Below are positions 7,376 through 17,979 of a stretch of DNA of 64,000 nucleotides, one piece after another. Location of the stretch: positions 1 to 64,000 of the forward strand of contig NZ_JAGSNF010000015.1 in NCBI RefSeq assembly GCF_018139485.1, written 5' to 3'. The translations under genes were made by a program, and so were the position numbers. Below the pieces are notes generated by a model. That model was not told where the DNA came from, searched no databases, and was given only the letters and a program-made list of their open reading frames with translations. This DNA is from Phycicoccus avicenniae. Its GTDB lineage: Bacteria > Actinomycetota > Actinomycetes > Actinomycetales > Dermatophilaceae. Each line of letters begins with the position of its first letter. The stretch's first letter is position 1.

Positions 7376-10300
7376 TCACCCGAGGGTCGGGGACCCTCCG
7401 GGACGACCCCGGTGACCGCTCGCGAGCGAGAGCCCGATGCCGAAGCAGAGGAGCACCAGCCCGAACCCGGCGAGGGGCAGCAGCTCGGAGCCCGTCTGCG
7501 CGAGCGACCCGCCGGAGCCACCGGTGCCACCGCCGGTGGACCCGCCGGCCGGCGGCGTCCCGCCGCCGGAGCCGACCGCGGCCTGCACCGAGAACCGCAC
7601 GGAGTCCGGGTCGCTGACGTTGCCGGCGGCGTCCGTCTGGGTCGCCGTGACGACGTGCGACCCGTTGCCGAGCGCGTTGGGCACGGTCACCGACCACGAC
7701 CCGTCCTCGTCGACGACCGTCGTCCCGACCGTCGTGCCGTCGACCGTCACGGTGACCGTGGCGCCGGGCTCACCGGTGCCGGTGACCTCGGGCGTCGGGT
7801 CGTCCGTCGTCTCCCCCTCCTCCGGGGTGACGATGACCGGGGGCTCCGGTGCGGTGACGTCCACGGTGAAGGTGACCGGGGACGAGACGGCGGACACGTT
7901 GCCGACGGCGTCCCGGGCCTGTGCCGTGACGGTGTGCGGACCCTCCAGGAGCGGGATGACCGGGGTCAGCGACCACCGCCCGTCCTCGTCGGCCGTGACG
8001 GTCCCGTACACGACCCCGTCGAGGGTGACCGTGACGAGGTCGCCCGGGTCGGCGGTGCCGGAGATCGTCGGCGTCGTGTCGTTCGTCGACGACCCGTCCT
8101 CCGGCGAGGTCACGACCGGCGTCGCGGCGCTCGTGTCGACGACGAAGGCGTTCGTCGTCGCCGGAGAGACGTTCCCGACGGCGTCCGTCGCCGTCGCCGA
8201 CGCCGTGTGCGGACCGTCGACGAGCGGGGTGGTCAGCGGGAAGGTCCAGCTGCCCGAGCCGCTCGCGGTCGTCGTGCCCACGGGCTCGCCGTCGACGAGG
8301 ACGGTGACGGTGGAGCCGGGCTCCGCCGTCCCGGACACCGTCGGCGTCGGGTCGGTGACCGTGCTGCCGTCGGCGGGGAGGGCGATGACCGGGGCCGCCG
8401 GGGCCGTCGTGTCGACGGTGTACTGCTCCGCCGCCGACGGGCCCGAGACGTTGCCGCCCGCGTCCTCCTGGGTCGCCGTGAAGGTGTGCGTCCCGTCCTC
8501 GAGCGGCGCGCCGTCCGGGACGGTGACCGACCAGGTGCCGTCGCCGGCCACCGTCACCGGCCCGTACGTGACCACGGTGCCGACGTCGGTGACGGTGACC
8601 TCCGCCCCCGGCTCGCCGGTGCCCGTGATCGTCGGCGTCGCGTCCGAGGACACCGCCGGGTCGAACGGGTCGATGACCGGGGCCTCCGGAGCCGTCGAGT
8701 CGACGACGAAGGACTCGGGGTCCGACTCGTCGGAGACGTTGCCGACGGCGTCGGTCTGCTCGGCGACCGCCGTCCACGTGCCCTCGGCGAGCCCGGTGAG
8801 CTCGACCGACCACGTCCCGGCGCCGGACACCGTCGTCGAGGCGGTGGCGGTGAGGCCCCCGCTCGTCGCGGTGACCTCGAGCGCGGCGCCCGGCTCACCG
8901 GTGCCCGTCACCGTGACGTCCGGACCGGGGTACGTCGGCGTCCCCGTGGGCGAGGTGATGACCGGCGCGTCCGGTGCCGTCGTGTCGACGGTGAACGTCG
9001 TCGTGTCCGACACCGGCGACTCGTTGCCGGCCTCGTCCGTCGCCGTGGCGGTCACCGTGTGCGGGCCGTCGGCGAGCGCCGTCGGCTGGTCGAGGGACCA
9101 GTCCCCCACGCCGTCGGCGGTCGTCGTCCCGACGGGGGTGCCGTCGACCGTGACCTCGACCGTCGAGCCGGGGTCCGCGGTGCCGACGTAGGTCGGCGTC
9201 GCGTCCGCGGTCGTCGAGCCGTCGGCCGGCTCGACGATGACCGGGGCGTCCGGACCGGTCACGTCCACCGTGAAGGTGTTGGTGTCCGAGTCGGGCGAGA
9301 CGTTGCCCGCCGCGTCGGTGGCCGTGGCGTAGACGGCGTGGTCGCCCTCGGCGAGGTCGGCCGGCTGGTCGATCGACCAGTCACCGGCTCCGTCCGCCGT
9401 GGTGGTCCCGATCGACGCGTCGTCGACGAACACCTCGACCGTGGCGTTCGGCTCGGCCGTCCCGACGTAGGTCGGGGTGGTGTCGTTCGTGCTCGAGCCG
9501 TCCGCCGGGGCGGTGACGACCGGGGCGTCCGGTGCCGTGAGGTCGACGGTGAAGGTGTTGGTGTCCGAGTCGGGCGAGACGTTGCCCGCCGCGTCGGTGG
9601 CCGTGGCGTAGACGGCGTGGTCGCCCTCGGCGAGGTCGGCCGGCTGGTCGATCGACCAGTCACCCGCCCCGTCGGCGGTCGTCGTCCCGATGCTGGCACC
9701 GTCGACGAACACCTCGACCGTGGCGTCCGGCTCGGCCGTCCCGACGTAGGTCGGGGTCGTGTCGTTCGTGCTCGCCCCGTCCGCGGGCTCGACCACGACC
9801 GGAGCCTCCGGAGCGACCGTGTCGACGGTGAACGTGTTGGTGTTCGAGCTCGGTGAGACGTTGCCCGCCGCGTCGGTGGCCGTCGCGGAGACGGTGTGGT
9901 CACCCTCGGCGAGGTCGGTCGGCTGGTCGATCGACCAGTCACCCGCGCCGTCGGCGGTCGTCGTCCCGATCGACGCGCCGTCGACGAACACCTCGACCGT
10001 GGCGTCCGCCTCCGCGGTGCCCACGTACGTCGGGGTCGCGTCACTCGTCACGTCGCCGTCCGCCGGCTCGACGACCACCGGGGCCTCCGGAGCGACCGTG
10101 TCGACGGTGAACGTGTTGGTGTCGGAGTCGGGCGAGACGTTCCCGGCCGCGTCGGTCGCCGTCGCGAAGACGGTGTGCTCACCCTCGGCGAGGTCGGCCG
10201 GCTGGTCGATCGACCAGTCACCCGCCCCGTCGGCGGTCGTCGTCCCGATCGACGCGCCGTCCACGAACACCTCGACCGTCGAGTCCGCCTCGGCCGTCCC

Positions 10301-13300
10301 GACGTAGGTGGGCGTCGCGTCGGCGGTCGTCGAGCCGTCCGCCGGAGCGGTGACGACCGGGGCCTCCGGAGCGACCGTGTCCACCGTGAAGGTGTTGGTG
10401 TCCGAGTCGGGCGAGACGTTGCCCGCCGCGTCGGTCGCCGTCGCGAAGACGGTGTGCTCACCCTCGGCGAGGTCGGCCGGCTGGTCGATCGACCAGTCAC
10501 CGGCACCGTCCGCCGAGGTGGTCCCGATGCTCGCGCCGTCGACGAAGACCTCGACGCTCGAGTCCGGCTCGGCCGTCCCGACGTAGGTCGGGGTCGTGTC
10601 GTTCGTGCTCGACCCGTCCGCCGGGTCCGTCACGATCGGGGCCAGCGGCGCCGCCGTGTCGACGACGAAGCTCGTCATCCCGGACATCGGCCCGGTGTTG
10701 CCGGCCTCGTCGGTCGCCTGTGCCGCCACGACGTGGTCACCGTCCGCCAGGTCGGTCGGCTGGTCGAGGGACCAGTCACCGGCGCCGTCGGCGGTCGTCG
10801 TCCCGACGGACGCGCCGTCGACGAAGACCTCGACCGTGGCGCCCGGCTCCGCGGTGCCGACGTAGGTCGGGGTGGAGTCGCTCGTCACGTCGCCGTCCGC
10901 GGGCTCGATGATGACGGGCGCTGCGGGGCCGGTGACGTCGACGGTGAAGGTGTTGGTGTTCGAGCTCGGCGAGACGTTGCCCGCCGCGTCGGTCGCCGTC
11001 GCGGAGACGGTGTGCTCGCCCTCGGCGAGGTCGGCCGGCTGGTCGATCGACCAGTCACCGGCACCGTCCGCCGTGGTCGTCCCGATGCTCGCGCCGTCGA
11101 CGAAGACCTCGACGCTCGAGTCCGGCTCGGCCGTCCCGACGTAGGTCGGGGTCGTGTCGTTCGTGCTCGACCCGTCCGCGGGCTCGAGGACCACCGGGGC
11201 GTCGGGTGCCGTGAGGTCGACGGTGAAGGTGTTGGTGTTCGAGTCGGCCGAGACGTTGCCCGCCGCATCGGTCGCCGTCGCGGAGACGGTGTGCTCGCCC
11301 TCGGCGAGGTCGGCCGGCTGGTCGATCGACCAGTCACCGGCTCCGTCCGCCGTGGTCGTCCCGATGCTCGCGCCGTCGACGAGCACCTCGACCGTGGCGT
11401 CCGGCTCGGCCGTCCCGACGTAGGTCGGGGTCGTGTCGTTCGTGCTCGACCCGTCCGCGGGCTCGACGACGACCGGCGCGGCCGGTGCCGTGAGGTCGAC
11501 GGTGAAGTCGGTCTCGGCCGACTCCGGGCCGGCGTTGCCCAGCGCGTCCGTCCCCTGGGCGGTCACGACGTGGTCGCCCTCGGCGAGCTCGGCCGGCTGG
11601 TCGATCGACCAGTCACCCGCCCCGTCGACCGGGGTCGTGCCGATGCTCGCGCCGTCGACGAACACCTCGACGCTCGAGTTCGGCTCGGCCGTCCCGACGT
11701 AGGTGGGCGTGGTGTCGTTCGTGCTCGACCCGTCGGCGGGCTCGACGATGACGGGTGCGGCCGGTCCCGTCGTGTCGACGGTGAAGGTGTTGGTGTTCGA
11801 GTCGGCCGAGACGTTGCCCGCGGGATCGGTCGCCGTGGCCGAGACGGTGTGGTCACCGTCGGCGAGGTCGGCCGGCTGGTCCAGCGTCCAGTCACCCGCC
11901 CCGTCCGCCGTGGTGGTCCCGATCGACGCGCCGTCGACGAACACCTCGACCGTGGCGTCCGCCTCCGCGGTGCCCACGTAGGTCGGGGTCGCGTCGCTCG
12001 TCACGTCGCCGTCGGCCGGCTCGACGACCACCGGGGCGCCCGGCGCGACCAGGTCGACGGTGAAGGTGTTGGTGTCGGAGTCCGGCGAGACGTTGCCGAC
12101 CGCGTCCGTGGCCGTCGCGTAGACGGTGTGGTCGCCGGCGCCCAGGGGGTCGGTGCCGTCGATCGTCCAGTTCCCGTCCCCGTCCGCCTGGGTCGTGCCG
12201 ATGCTGGCGCCGTCGACGAAGACCTCGACGCTCGAGTCCGCCTCGGCAGTCCCGACGTAGGTGGGCGTCGTGTCGTTCGTGCTCGACCCGTCCGCAGGGT
12301 CGGTGACGACCGGGGCGTCGGGAGCGGTGAGGTCGACGACGAACGTGCGCACCGGCGTCGGCGGGCTCTCCGCGCCGTTGACGGTCTGCGTCGCCGTCAC
12401 CTCGTGCGACCCCTCGGCGAGCTCCGAGCCCGGCGGGACGGCGTAGGACCAGTCACCAGAGGCGTCGGCCGTGACCGGGGCCAGCTCGGTGCCGTCGAGG
12501 GTCAGGGTGACCGAGGCGTTCGGCTCGGCGGTGCCGCTGATCGTCGGGAGGGGACCGGTGGCCTCGCCCTCGGCGGGCTGCTCGATGACGGGGGCCGGCG
12601 GCGGGCAGTCGATCCCGCCCGTCGGGGCCGTGGCCGACACGGCCAGCGGGAGGAGTGAGACGTCGGCGGACGTCAGACCCAGAGCAGTCTCCACCTGGAC
12701 CTCGAGGAAGTCCCACGTGGCCGAGGCCGACAGCCCGTCGGCCGACTCCGAGACGGCCGGCGGGTTGAGGGTCACGACGACGCTTGCAAGACCGAGACCG
12801 GTCACGTCCACGAACGCCTGGGCGCCGAGCTGCAGGGTGCTCGACCCGTTGGGTCCCGTCACCGTGACCACGGGGTTGTTGCGGGTGACGCTGGCCGTGC
12901 CCGCCACGCCCGTGGCCTCCGCGGTGATGACGGGGCTCTCACTCACCGTGATCGTGACGAGGCCTCCGAGGGCGGAGACGCCGGCCAATGAGCCGCTGGC
13001 GGTCGAAGTGACGGCGCGGTTGTAGGTCCCCGTCCCGGCCGACAGCCCGGTGCTCGTCGAGGACGACGAGACGCCGGTCGAGAGCAGCCCGGTGAGGTTG
13101 AGCCCCGCCGTCTGCGTCGCCGACTCGGAGAAGGTCTCCGACGGCACGCACTGGTCGTCGCCGGTCCACCGGGCGAGGTTGGAGTACGTCAGGGCACCGA
13201 GCGACAGGATGCCCGCGTTCACGCCCAGCAGGGCTCCGGTCTCGGCAGCGGGGTCGTCGGGCGGGGCGGTGTTCGTGTTCGCGCTCACCGAGATCGGGAG

Positions 13301-13570
13301 CCCGAGGACGTCGGCGTCGACGTTCGACGAGCCGGCACTGACCCGCGGGGTCGCTTGGCTGTCGGTGACGTCCTCACTGACGACGAGGCCGAGGTCGGCC
13401 ACGCTGATCCCCAGCAGGTCCGTCGACACCCGAGCCACGCTCGACGAGGCCTGCGCCGTGAACGGCGCCGGCAGCGGCGCCGCCTCCGCGGGCCGTATCG
13501 CCGCCCCCGGCCACACCAACAGCACGATCATGCCGAACGCAATGAATGCATACCCCGAGAATCGCTTCAT
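7376..13570 (-). CDS. Secreted, sortase-anchored protein with 18 Ig-like repeats
   Basis: A 2064-residue surface protein. Residues 1-30 are a signal peptide ending AEA|AP. Residues 31 to about 350 form a Ser/Thr/Gly/Val-rich domain resembling actinobacterial cell-surface N-terminal domains. Then come 18 bacterial Ig-like domains of 92-96 residues, each beginning PxAPV and ending (T)FTVDxTA. Repeats 2-13 are exactly 93 residues each and nearly identical. After a Gly-rich linker the C-terminus has L2023-A-Q-T-G2027, a hydrophobic helix and a short basic tail, which is a cell-wall sorting signal of the LAxTG type used by class E sortases. GAGGG precedes ATG 13570. The likely role is adhesion or a surface-layer stalk. 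No sortase gene lies in the window. The sequence after the anchor looks natural, so the homopolymer tract seems to be 3' UTR. Confidence 0.85.
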   Translation of the reverse strand: MKRFSGYAFIAFGMIVLLVWPGAAIRPAEAAPLPAPFTAQASSSVARVSTDLLGISVADLGLVVSEDVTDSQATPRVSAGSSNVDADVLGLPISVSANTNTAPPDDPAAETGALLGVNAGILSLGALTYSNLARWTGDDQCVPSETFSESATQTAGLNLTGLLSTGVSSSSTSTGLSAGTGTYNRAVTSTASGSLAGVSALGGLVTITVSESPVITAEATGVAGTASVTRNNPVVTVTGPNGSSTLQLGAQAFVDVTGLGLASVVVTLNPPAVSESADGLSASATWDFLEVQVETALGLTSADVSLLPLAVSATAPTGGIDCPPPAPVIEQPAEGEATGPLPTISGTAEPNASVTLTLDGTELAPVTADASGDWSYAVPPGSELAEGSHEVTATQTVNGAESPPTPVRTFVVDLTAPDAPVVTDPADGSSTNDTTPTYVGTAEADSSVEVFVDGASIGTTQADGDGNWTIDGTDPLGAGDHTVYATATDAVGNVSPDSDTNTFTVDLVAPGAPVVVEPADGDVTSDATPTYVGTAEADATVEVFVDGASIGTTTADGAGDWTLDQPADLADGDHTVSATATDPAGNVSADSNTNTFTVDTTGPAAPVIVEPADGSSTNDTTPTYVGTAEPNSSVEVFVDGASIGTTPVDGAGDWSIDQPAELAEGDHVVTAQGTDALGNAGPESAETDFTVDLTAPAAPVVVEPADGSSTNDTTPTYVGTAEPDATVEVLVDGASIGTTTADGAGDWSIDQPADLAEGEHTVSATATDAAGNVSADSNTNTFTVDLTAPDAPVVLEPADGSSTNDTTPTYVGTAEPDSSVEVFVDGASIGTTTADGAGDWSIDQPADLAEGEHTVSATATDAAGNVSPSSNTNTFTVDVTGPAAPVIIEPADGDVTSDSTPTYVGTAEPGATVEVFVDGASVGTTTADGAGDWSLDQPTDLADGDHVVAAQATDEAGNTGPMSGMTSFVVDTAAPLAPIVTDPADGSSTNDTTPTYVGTAEPDSSVEVFVDGASIGTTSADGAGDWSIDQPADLAEGEHTVFATATDAAGNVSPDSDTNTFTVDTVAPEAPVVTAPADGSTTADATPTYVGTAEADSTVEVFVDGASIGTTTADGAGDWSIDQPADLAEGEHTVFATATDAAGNVSPDSDTNTFTVDTVAPEAPVVVEPADGDVTSDATPTYVGTAEADATVEVFVDGASIGTTTADGAGDWSIDQPTDLAEGDHTVSATATDAAGNVSPSSNTNTFTVDTVAPEAPVVVEPADGASTNDTTPTYVGTAEPDATVEVFVDGASIGTTTADGAGDWSIDQPADLAEGDHAVYATATDAAGNVSPDSDTNTFTVDLTAPDAPVVTAPADGSSTNDTTPTYVGTAEPNATVEVFVDDASIGTTTADGAGDWSIDQPADLAEGDHAVYATATDAAGNVSPDSDTNTFTVDVTGPDAPVIVEPADGSTTADATPTYVGTADPGSTVEVTVDGTPVGTTTADGVGDWSLDQPTALADGPHTVTATATDEAGNESPVSDTTTFTVDTTAPDAPVITSPTGTPTYPGPDVTVTGTGEPGAALEVTATSGGLTATASTTVSGAGTWSVELTGLAEGTWTAVAEQTDAVGNVSDESDPESFVVDSTAPEAPVIDPFDPAVSSDATPTITGTGEPGAEVTVTDVGTVVTYGPVTVAGDGTWSVTVPDGAPLEDGTHTFTATQEDAGGNVSGPSAAEQYTVDTTAPAAPVIALPADGSTVTDPTPTVSGTAEPGSTVTVLVDGEPVGTTTASGSGSWTFPLTTPLVDGPHTASATATDAVGNVSPATTNAFVVDTSAATPVVTSPEDGSSTNDTTPTISGTADPGDLVTVTLDGVVYGTVTADEDGRWSLTPVIPLLEGPHTVTAQARDAVGNVSAVSSPVTFTVDVTAPEPPVIVTPEEGETTDDPTPEVTGTGEPGATVTVTVDGTTVGTTVVDEDGSWSVTVPNALGNGSHVVTATQTDAAGNVSDPDSVRFSVQAAVGSGGGTPPAGGSTGGGTGGSGGSLAQTGSELLPLAGFGLVLLCFGIGLSLASGHRGRPGGSPTLG
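8975..12322 (-). repeat. Tandem repeat array, 12 x 279 bp, inside the surface protein gene
   Basis: Repeats 2-13 of the Ig-like protein run from the Pro codon ending at 12322 down to 8975. That is 3348 bp, exactly twelve units of 279 bp (93 codons) with no indels. Units are strongly conserved at DNA level, for example the recurrent block encoding GDWSIDQPADLAEG. Two sequence classes alternate irregularly: units beginning ADGSSTNDTTPTYVGTAE and units with ADGDVTSDATPTYVG. This pattern indicates recent duplication or gene conversion, and copy number may vary between isolates or be miscounted in assembly. Confidence 0.9.
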
Positions 13571-13703
13571 GCCAGTCCCTCACCCGACGAAATTGTCTGC
13601 GAATCCCCTGCTGCCGTGGACCGTACAGGCGTCGAGGAGGCCCCGCCCGTCGATCACGACATTCCTGCTGCAATTTTCCCGACATTGTTCGCCAGGCGGA
13701 GAA

Positions 13704-13733
13704 TTGACACCGTTGTCAGACCGCGTGCATTCT
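13704..13733 (+). promoter_or_regulatory. Possible promoter with small dyad in the divergent intergenic region
   Basis: The 268-bp gap between the surface protein (leftward) and the adenosyltransferase (rightward) is visibly more AT-rich than its surroundings. It contains TTGACA (13704-13709), an 18-bp spacer and CATTCT (13728-13733). A TGACA-CCGT-TGTCA dyad (13705-13718) overlaps the -35 box and could be an operator. The -10 match is weak. Confidence 0.3.
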
Positions 13734-13838
13734 GCAACTCTCCACGCGGCGAATTATTAAATGTCTACGCACGGCGAATTCGTGGTCCGGGCTGGCCGCG
13801 TCCTGGGACGACGGACCCGCCTCGGTAACAATGGGCGG

Positions 13839-14459
13839 ATGGTCAACCTCACCCGCATCTACACCCGGACCGGCGACGACGGCACGACCGCACTCGGCGA
13901 CTTCAGCCGCACGTCGAAGACGGACGCCCGGCTCGCGGCCTACGCGGACGTCAACGAGGCGAACGCGGTGCTCGGCGTCGCCCTGGCGTCCGGCGGGCTG
14001 AGCGAGGACGTGCGGACGGTGCTGCTGCGGGTGCAGAACGACCTCTTCGACGTCGGCGCCGACCTGTGCACGCCGCTGCAGCAGACGTACGAGTTCGAGC
14101 CGCTGCGGGTGAAGGAGGCCTGGGTCTCCGAGCTCGAGGCCGACTGCGACCGCTACCTCGAGCCGCTGGAGAAGCTGCGCTCGTTCATCCTTCCCGGCGG
14201 GACCGCCGGCTCGGCGTACCTGCACCAGGCGCTCACCGTCGTCCGGCGCGCGGAGCGCTCGACGTGGGCCGCCATCGACGCGTACGGCACGGACCCCGGC
14301 ACGACCAGGGGCGAGGGCGGCGTCAACCCGACGACCGCGCGGTACCTCAACCGCCTGTCGGACCTGCTGTTCGTCCTCGCCCGGACGGCGAACGTCGACG
14401 CGGGCGGCGACGTCCTGTGGAAGCCCGGCGGCGGTCGGGACGACGCTCCCGAGCGCTGA
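13839..14459 (+). CDS. Cob(I)alamin adenosyltransferase, PduO type
   Basis: A 206-residue protein of the PduO-type ATP:cob(I)alamin adenosyltransferase family, which makes adenosylcobalamin for mutases such as MeaA. The N-terminus has the ATP-binding signature YTRTGDDGTTALGD. The middle has RSFILPGGTAGSAYLHQALTVVRRAER, and the C-terminus YLNRLSDLLFVLAR, both family hallmarks. Length is normal (about 190-210). The ATG at 13839 begins MVNLTRIYT as in relatives. A TAACAAT -10-like box ends only 6 bases before it, so the mRNA may be leaderless. In mycobacteria the orthologue also lies just beyond the atp operon, so its place is ancestral. Confidence 0.93.
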   Translation: MVNLTRIYTRTGDDGTTALGDFSRTSKTDARLAAYADVNEANAVLGVALASGGLSEDVRTVLLRVQNDLFDVGADLCTPLQQTYEFEPLRVKEAWVSELEADCDRYLEPLEKLRSFILPGGTAGSAYLHQALTVVRRAERSTWAAIDAYGTDPGTTRGEGGVNPTTARYLNRLSDLLFVLARTANVDAGGDVLWKPGGGRDDAPER

Positions 14460-14845
14460 GCGGCACGGCGGTCGTGCGGCACGCGGAGCTCACGGACCCT
14501 CCGGGGGTCCGTGTCCTCCCGGACCTGCCTCGAGGCACCGGCGCCCTCGTCCTCGCCGGGTCCAGCGGGCGGGTCGATGCAGACCGCGGGTCTGCCGAAG
14601 CGCCGCGGCGGCACCCAGGAATGGGGCCGGACGCTCGGGGCCCTCGCCCGGGACGCCATGCTGCCCCTGCTCCGAGACCCGGGATGTGTGTGCTCACGGG
14701 ATCCTCCGGATGCGGAGCATGTACTCCGGATCCGGAGGTTCTCGGACGAGACCACATCGGGTCAGGGGGTCGGGACGCGGCCGGGCACCGGCTCACGGCG
14801 ACCGCACCCCTGTCAGGAGGCGCCCGGAGCTCGGCCGGGCGAGCG
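14460..14845. other. Intergenic stretch between convergent genes
   Basis: These 386 bp separate the adenosyltransferase from the DUF2550 gene. I see no credible gene: the one open frame on + (about 14511-14909) overlaps the end of DUF2550 antisense and has no plausible composition. The stretch holds the terminator at 14491-14513 and a second inverted repeat at 14703-14738 (CCTCCGGAT and ATCCGGAGG, 18-base loop), with extra GGATCC/CCGGAT repeats around it. Confidence 0.5.
14491..14513 (+). terminator. Hairpin terminator after the adenosyltransferase
   Basis: CACGGACCC and GGGTCCGTG pair perfectly (9 bp) around a 5-base loop, 31 bp after the stop codon. It is followed by TCCTCCC, with no T run, as expected for this GC content. 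Confidence 0.65.
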
Positions 14846-15277
14846 TCAGGCGACGTTGACGTTGTACCCGGGCGGGCTGGACTCGATCCACGCCCGCACC
14901 GCGGTGTAGGCGGCCGGCGCGAAGGCGAACTCGCACGTGCGCCCCGCGGCGGACCCGGTCACCGCGACCGGCTCCGCGAGCCCGGGGATGACGTCCGACG
15001 TCGGCTGCGGGCCGCCGAGGACGACCTCACCGCGCAGCCACGACACCTCGGGGCGCAGCGACGGCCCGACGACGCTGAACCACTCGAACCGGCTCGCCCC
15101 CAGCCGCGCCAGCCCGAGCCGCCACCGCTGCCCCCCGTCGTCCCGCAGCGCGCACAGCATGACGGGCCGCCCGTCCCCCGCGATGAAACGACGGCGCGCC
15201 CACACGAAGGTGAGCGCGCCGACGAGGAGGAGCACGACGAGGGCGAGGACGATCTCGGTGACCAGTACCGCATCCAT
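14846..15277 (-). CDS. DUF2550 family protein
   Basis: A 143-residue protein with one N-terminal membrane helix (about residues 3-23, VLVTEIVLALVVLLLVGAL) followed by a basic WARRR and a cytoplasmic beta-rich domain of about 110 residues. Its place directly after atpC is that of DUF2550 genes across actinobacteria, and it probably shares the atp transcript (26-bp gap). ATG 15277 is chosen because it starts exactly at the membrane helix; the upstream frame runs into atpC. Function is unknown. Confidence 0.8.
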   Translation of the reverse strand: MDAVLVTEIVLALVVLLLVGALTFVWARRRFIAGDGRPVMLCALRDDGGQRWRLGLARLGASRFEWFSVVGPSLRPEVSWLRGEVVLGGPQPTSDVIPGLAEPVAVTGSAAGRTCEFAFAPAAYTAVRAWIESSPPGYNVNVA

Positions 15278-15303
15278 CCGAGTGACCGCCCCCGCCCGCG
15301 TCG

Positions 15304-15569
15304 TCAGGAACCCATGCCGGAGGCGTCGACCGTCTCGGCGACGATCGTCACCCGGTCGTGGTCCACCGAGATGAACCCGCCGTCGACGACCGCCGTCTTC
15401 CACCCGCCGGCGTCGATGCGCACCTCACCCTCGGCGAGGACGCAGAGCATCGGCTGGTGGCCCGGGAGCACACCCAGCTCGCCCTCTGTCGACCGGGCGC
15501 TGACCTGGCTGGCCTCGCCCTCCCAGACCTTGCGGTCCGCGGCGACGAGCTCGACCTGGAGCGCAGCCA

Positions 15570-15570
<1 letters not shown>
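15304..15570 (-). CDS. atpC: F0F1 ATP synthase subunit epsilon (short form)
   Basis: An 88-residue epsilon subunit from the central stalk. ATG 15570 overlaps the atpD stop (TGATG), which fixes the start. The sequence covers only the N-terminal beta-sandwich (LQVELVAADRKVWEGEASQV, GELGVLPGHQPML, VDGGFISVDHDRVTIVAE). It stops where the C-terminal two-helix domain would begin, about 45 residues shorter than E. coli or Bacillus epsilon. Short forms like this are known in several actinobacteria. The helical domain mediates ATPase inhibition in other bacteria, so latency here must depend on something else. Confidence 0.93.
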
Positions 15571-17937
<2,367 letters not shown>

Positions 17938-17979
17938 GTCATTCCGCCTTTCGTGGTGTCTGCTCGGTGGACCGCGCGC

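Noticed and set aside
5076-7697. 873-codon open frame on - spanning meaA, the STAS gene and the C/G tract
   Set aside because: It is another frame of the meaA and STAS strand, is Arg/Pro/Gly-rich and crosses three well supported features.
8975-12322. CRISPR-like array
   Set aside because: The repeats are 279 bp, contiguous, in frame and protein coding; there are no spacers. No CRISPR array or cas gene is seen in the window.
9896-12658. Long open frame (about 920 codons) on + across the repeat array
   Set aside because: It is antisense to the Ig-like repeats, which repeat with the same period, so an open antisense frame is simply copied twelve times. It is Arg/Asp/Val-only with no domain.
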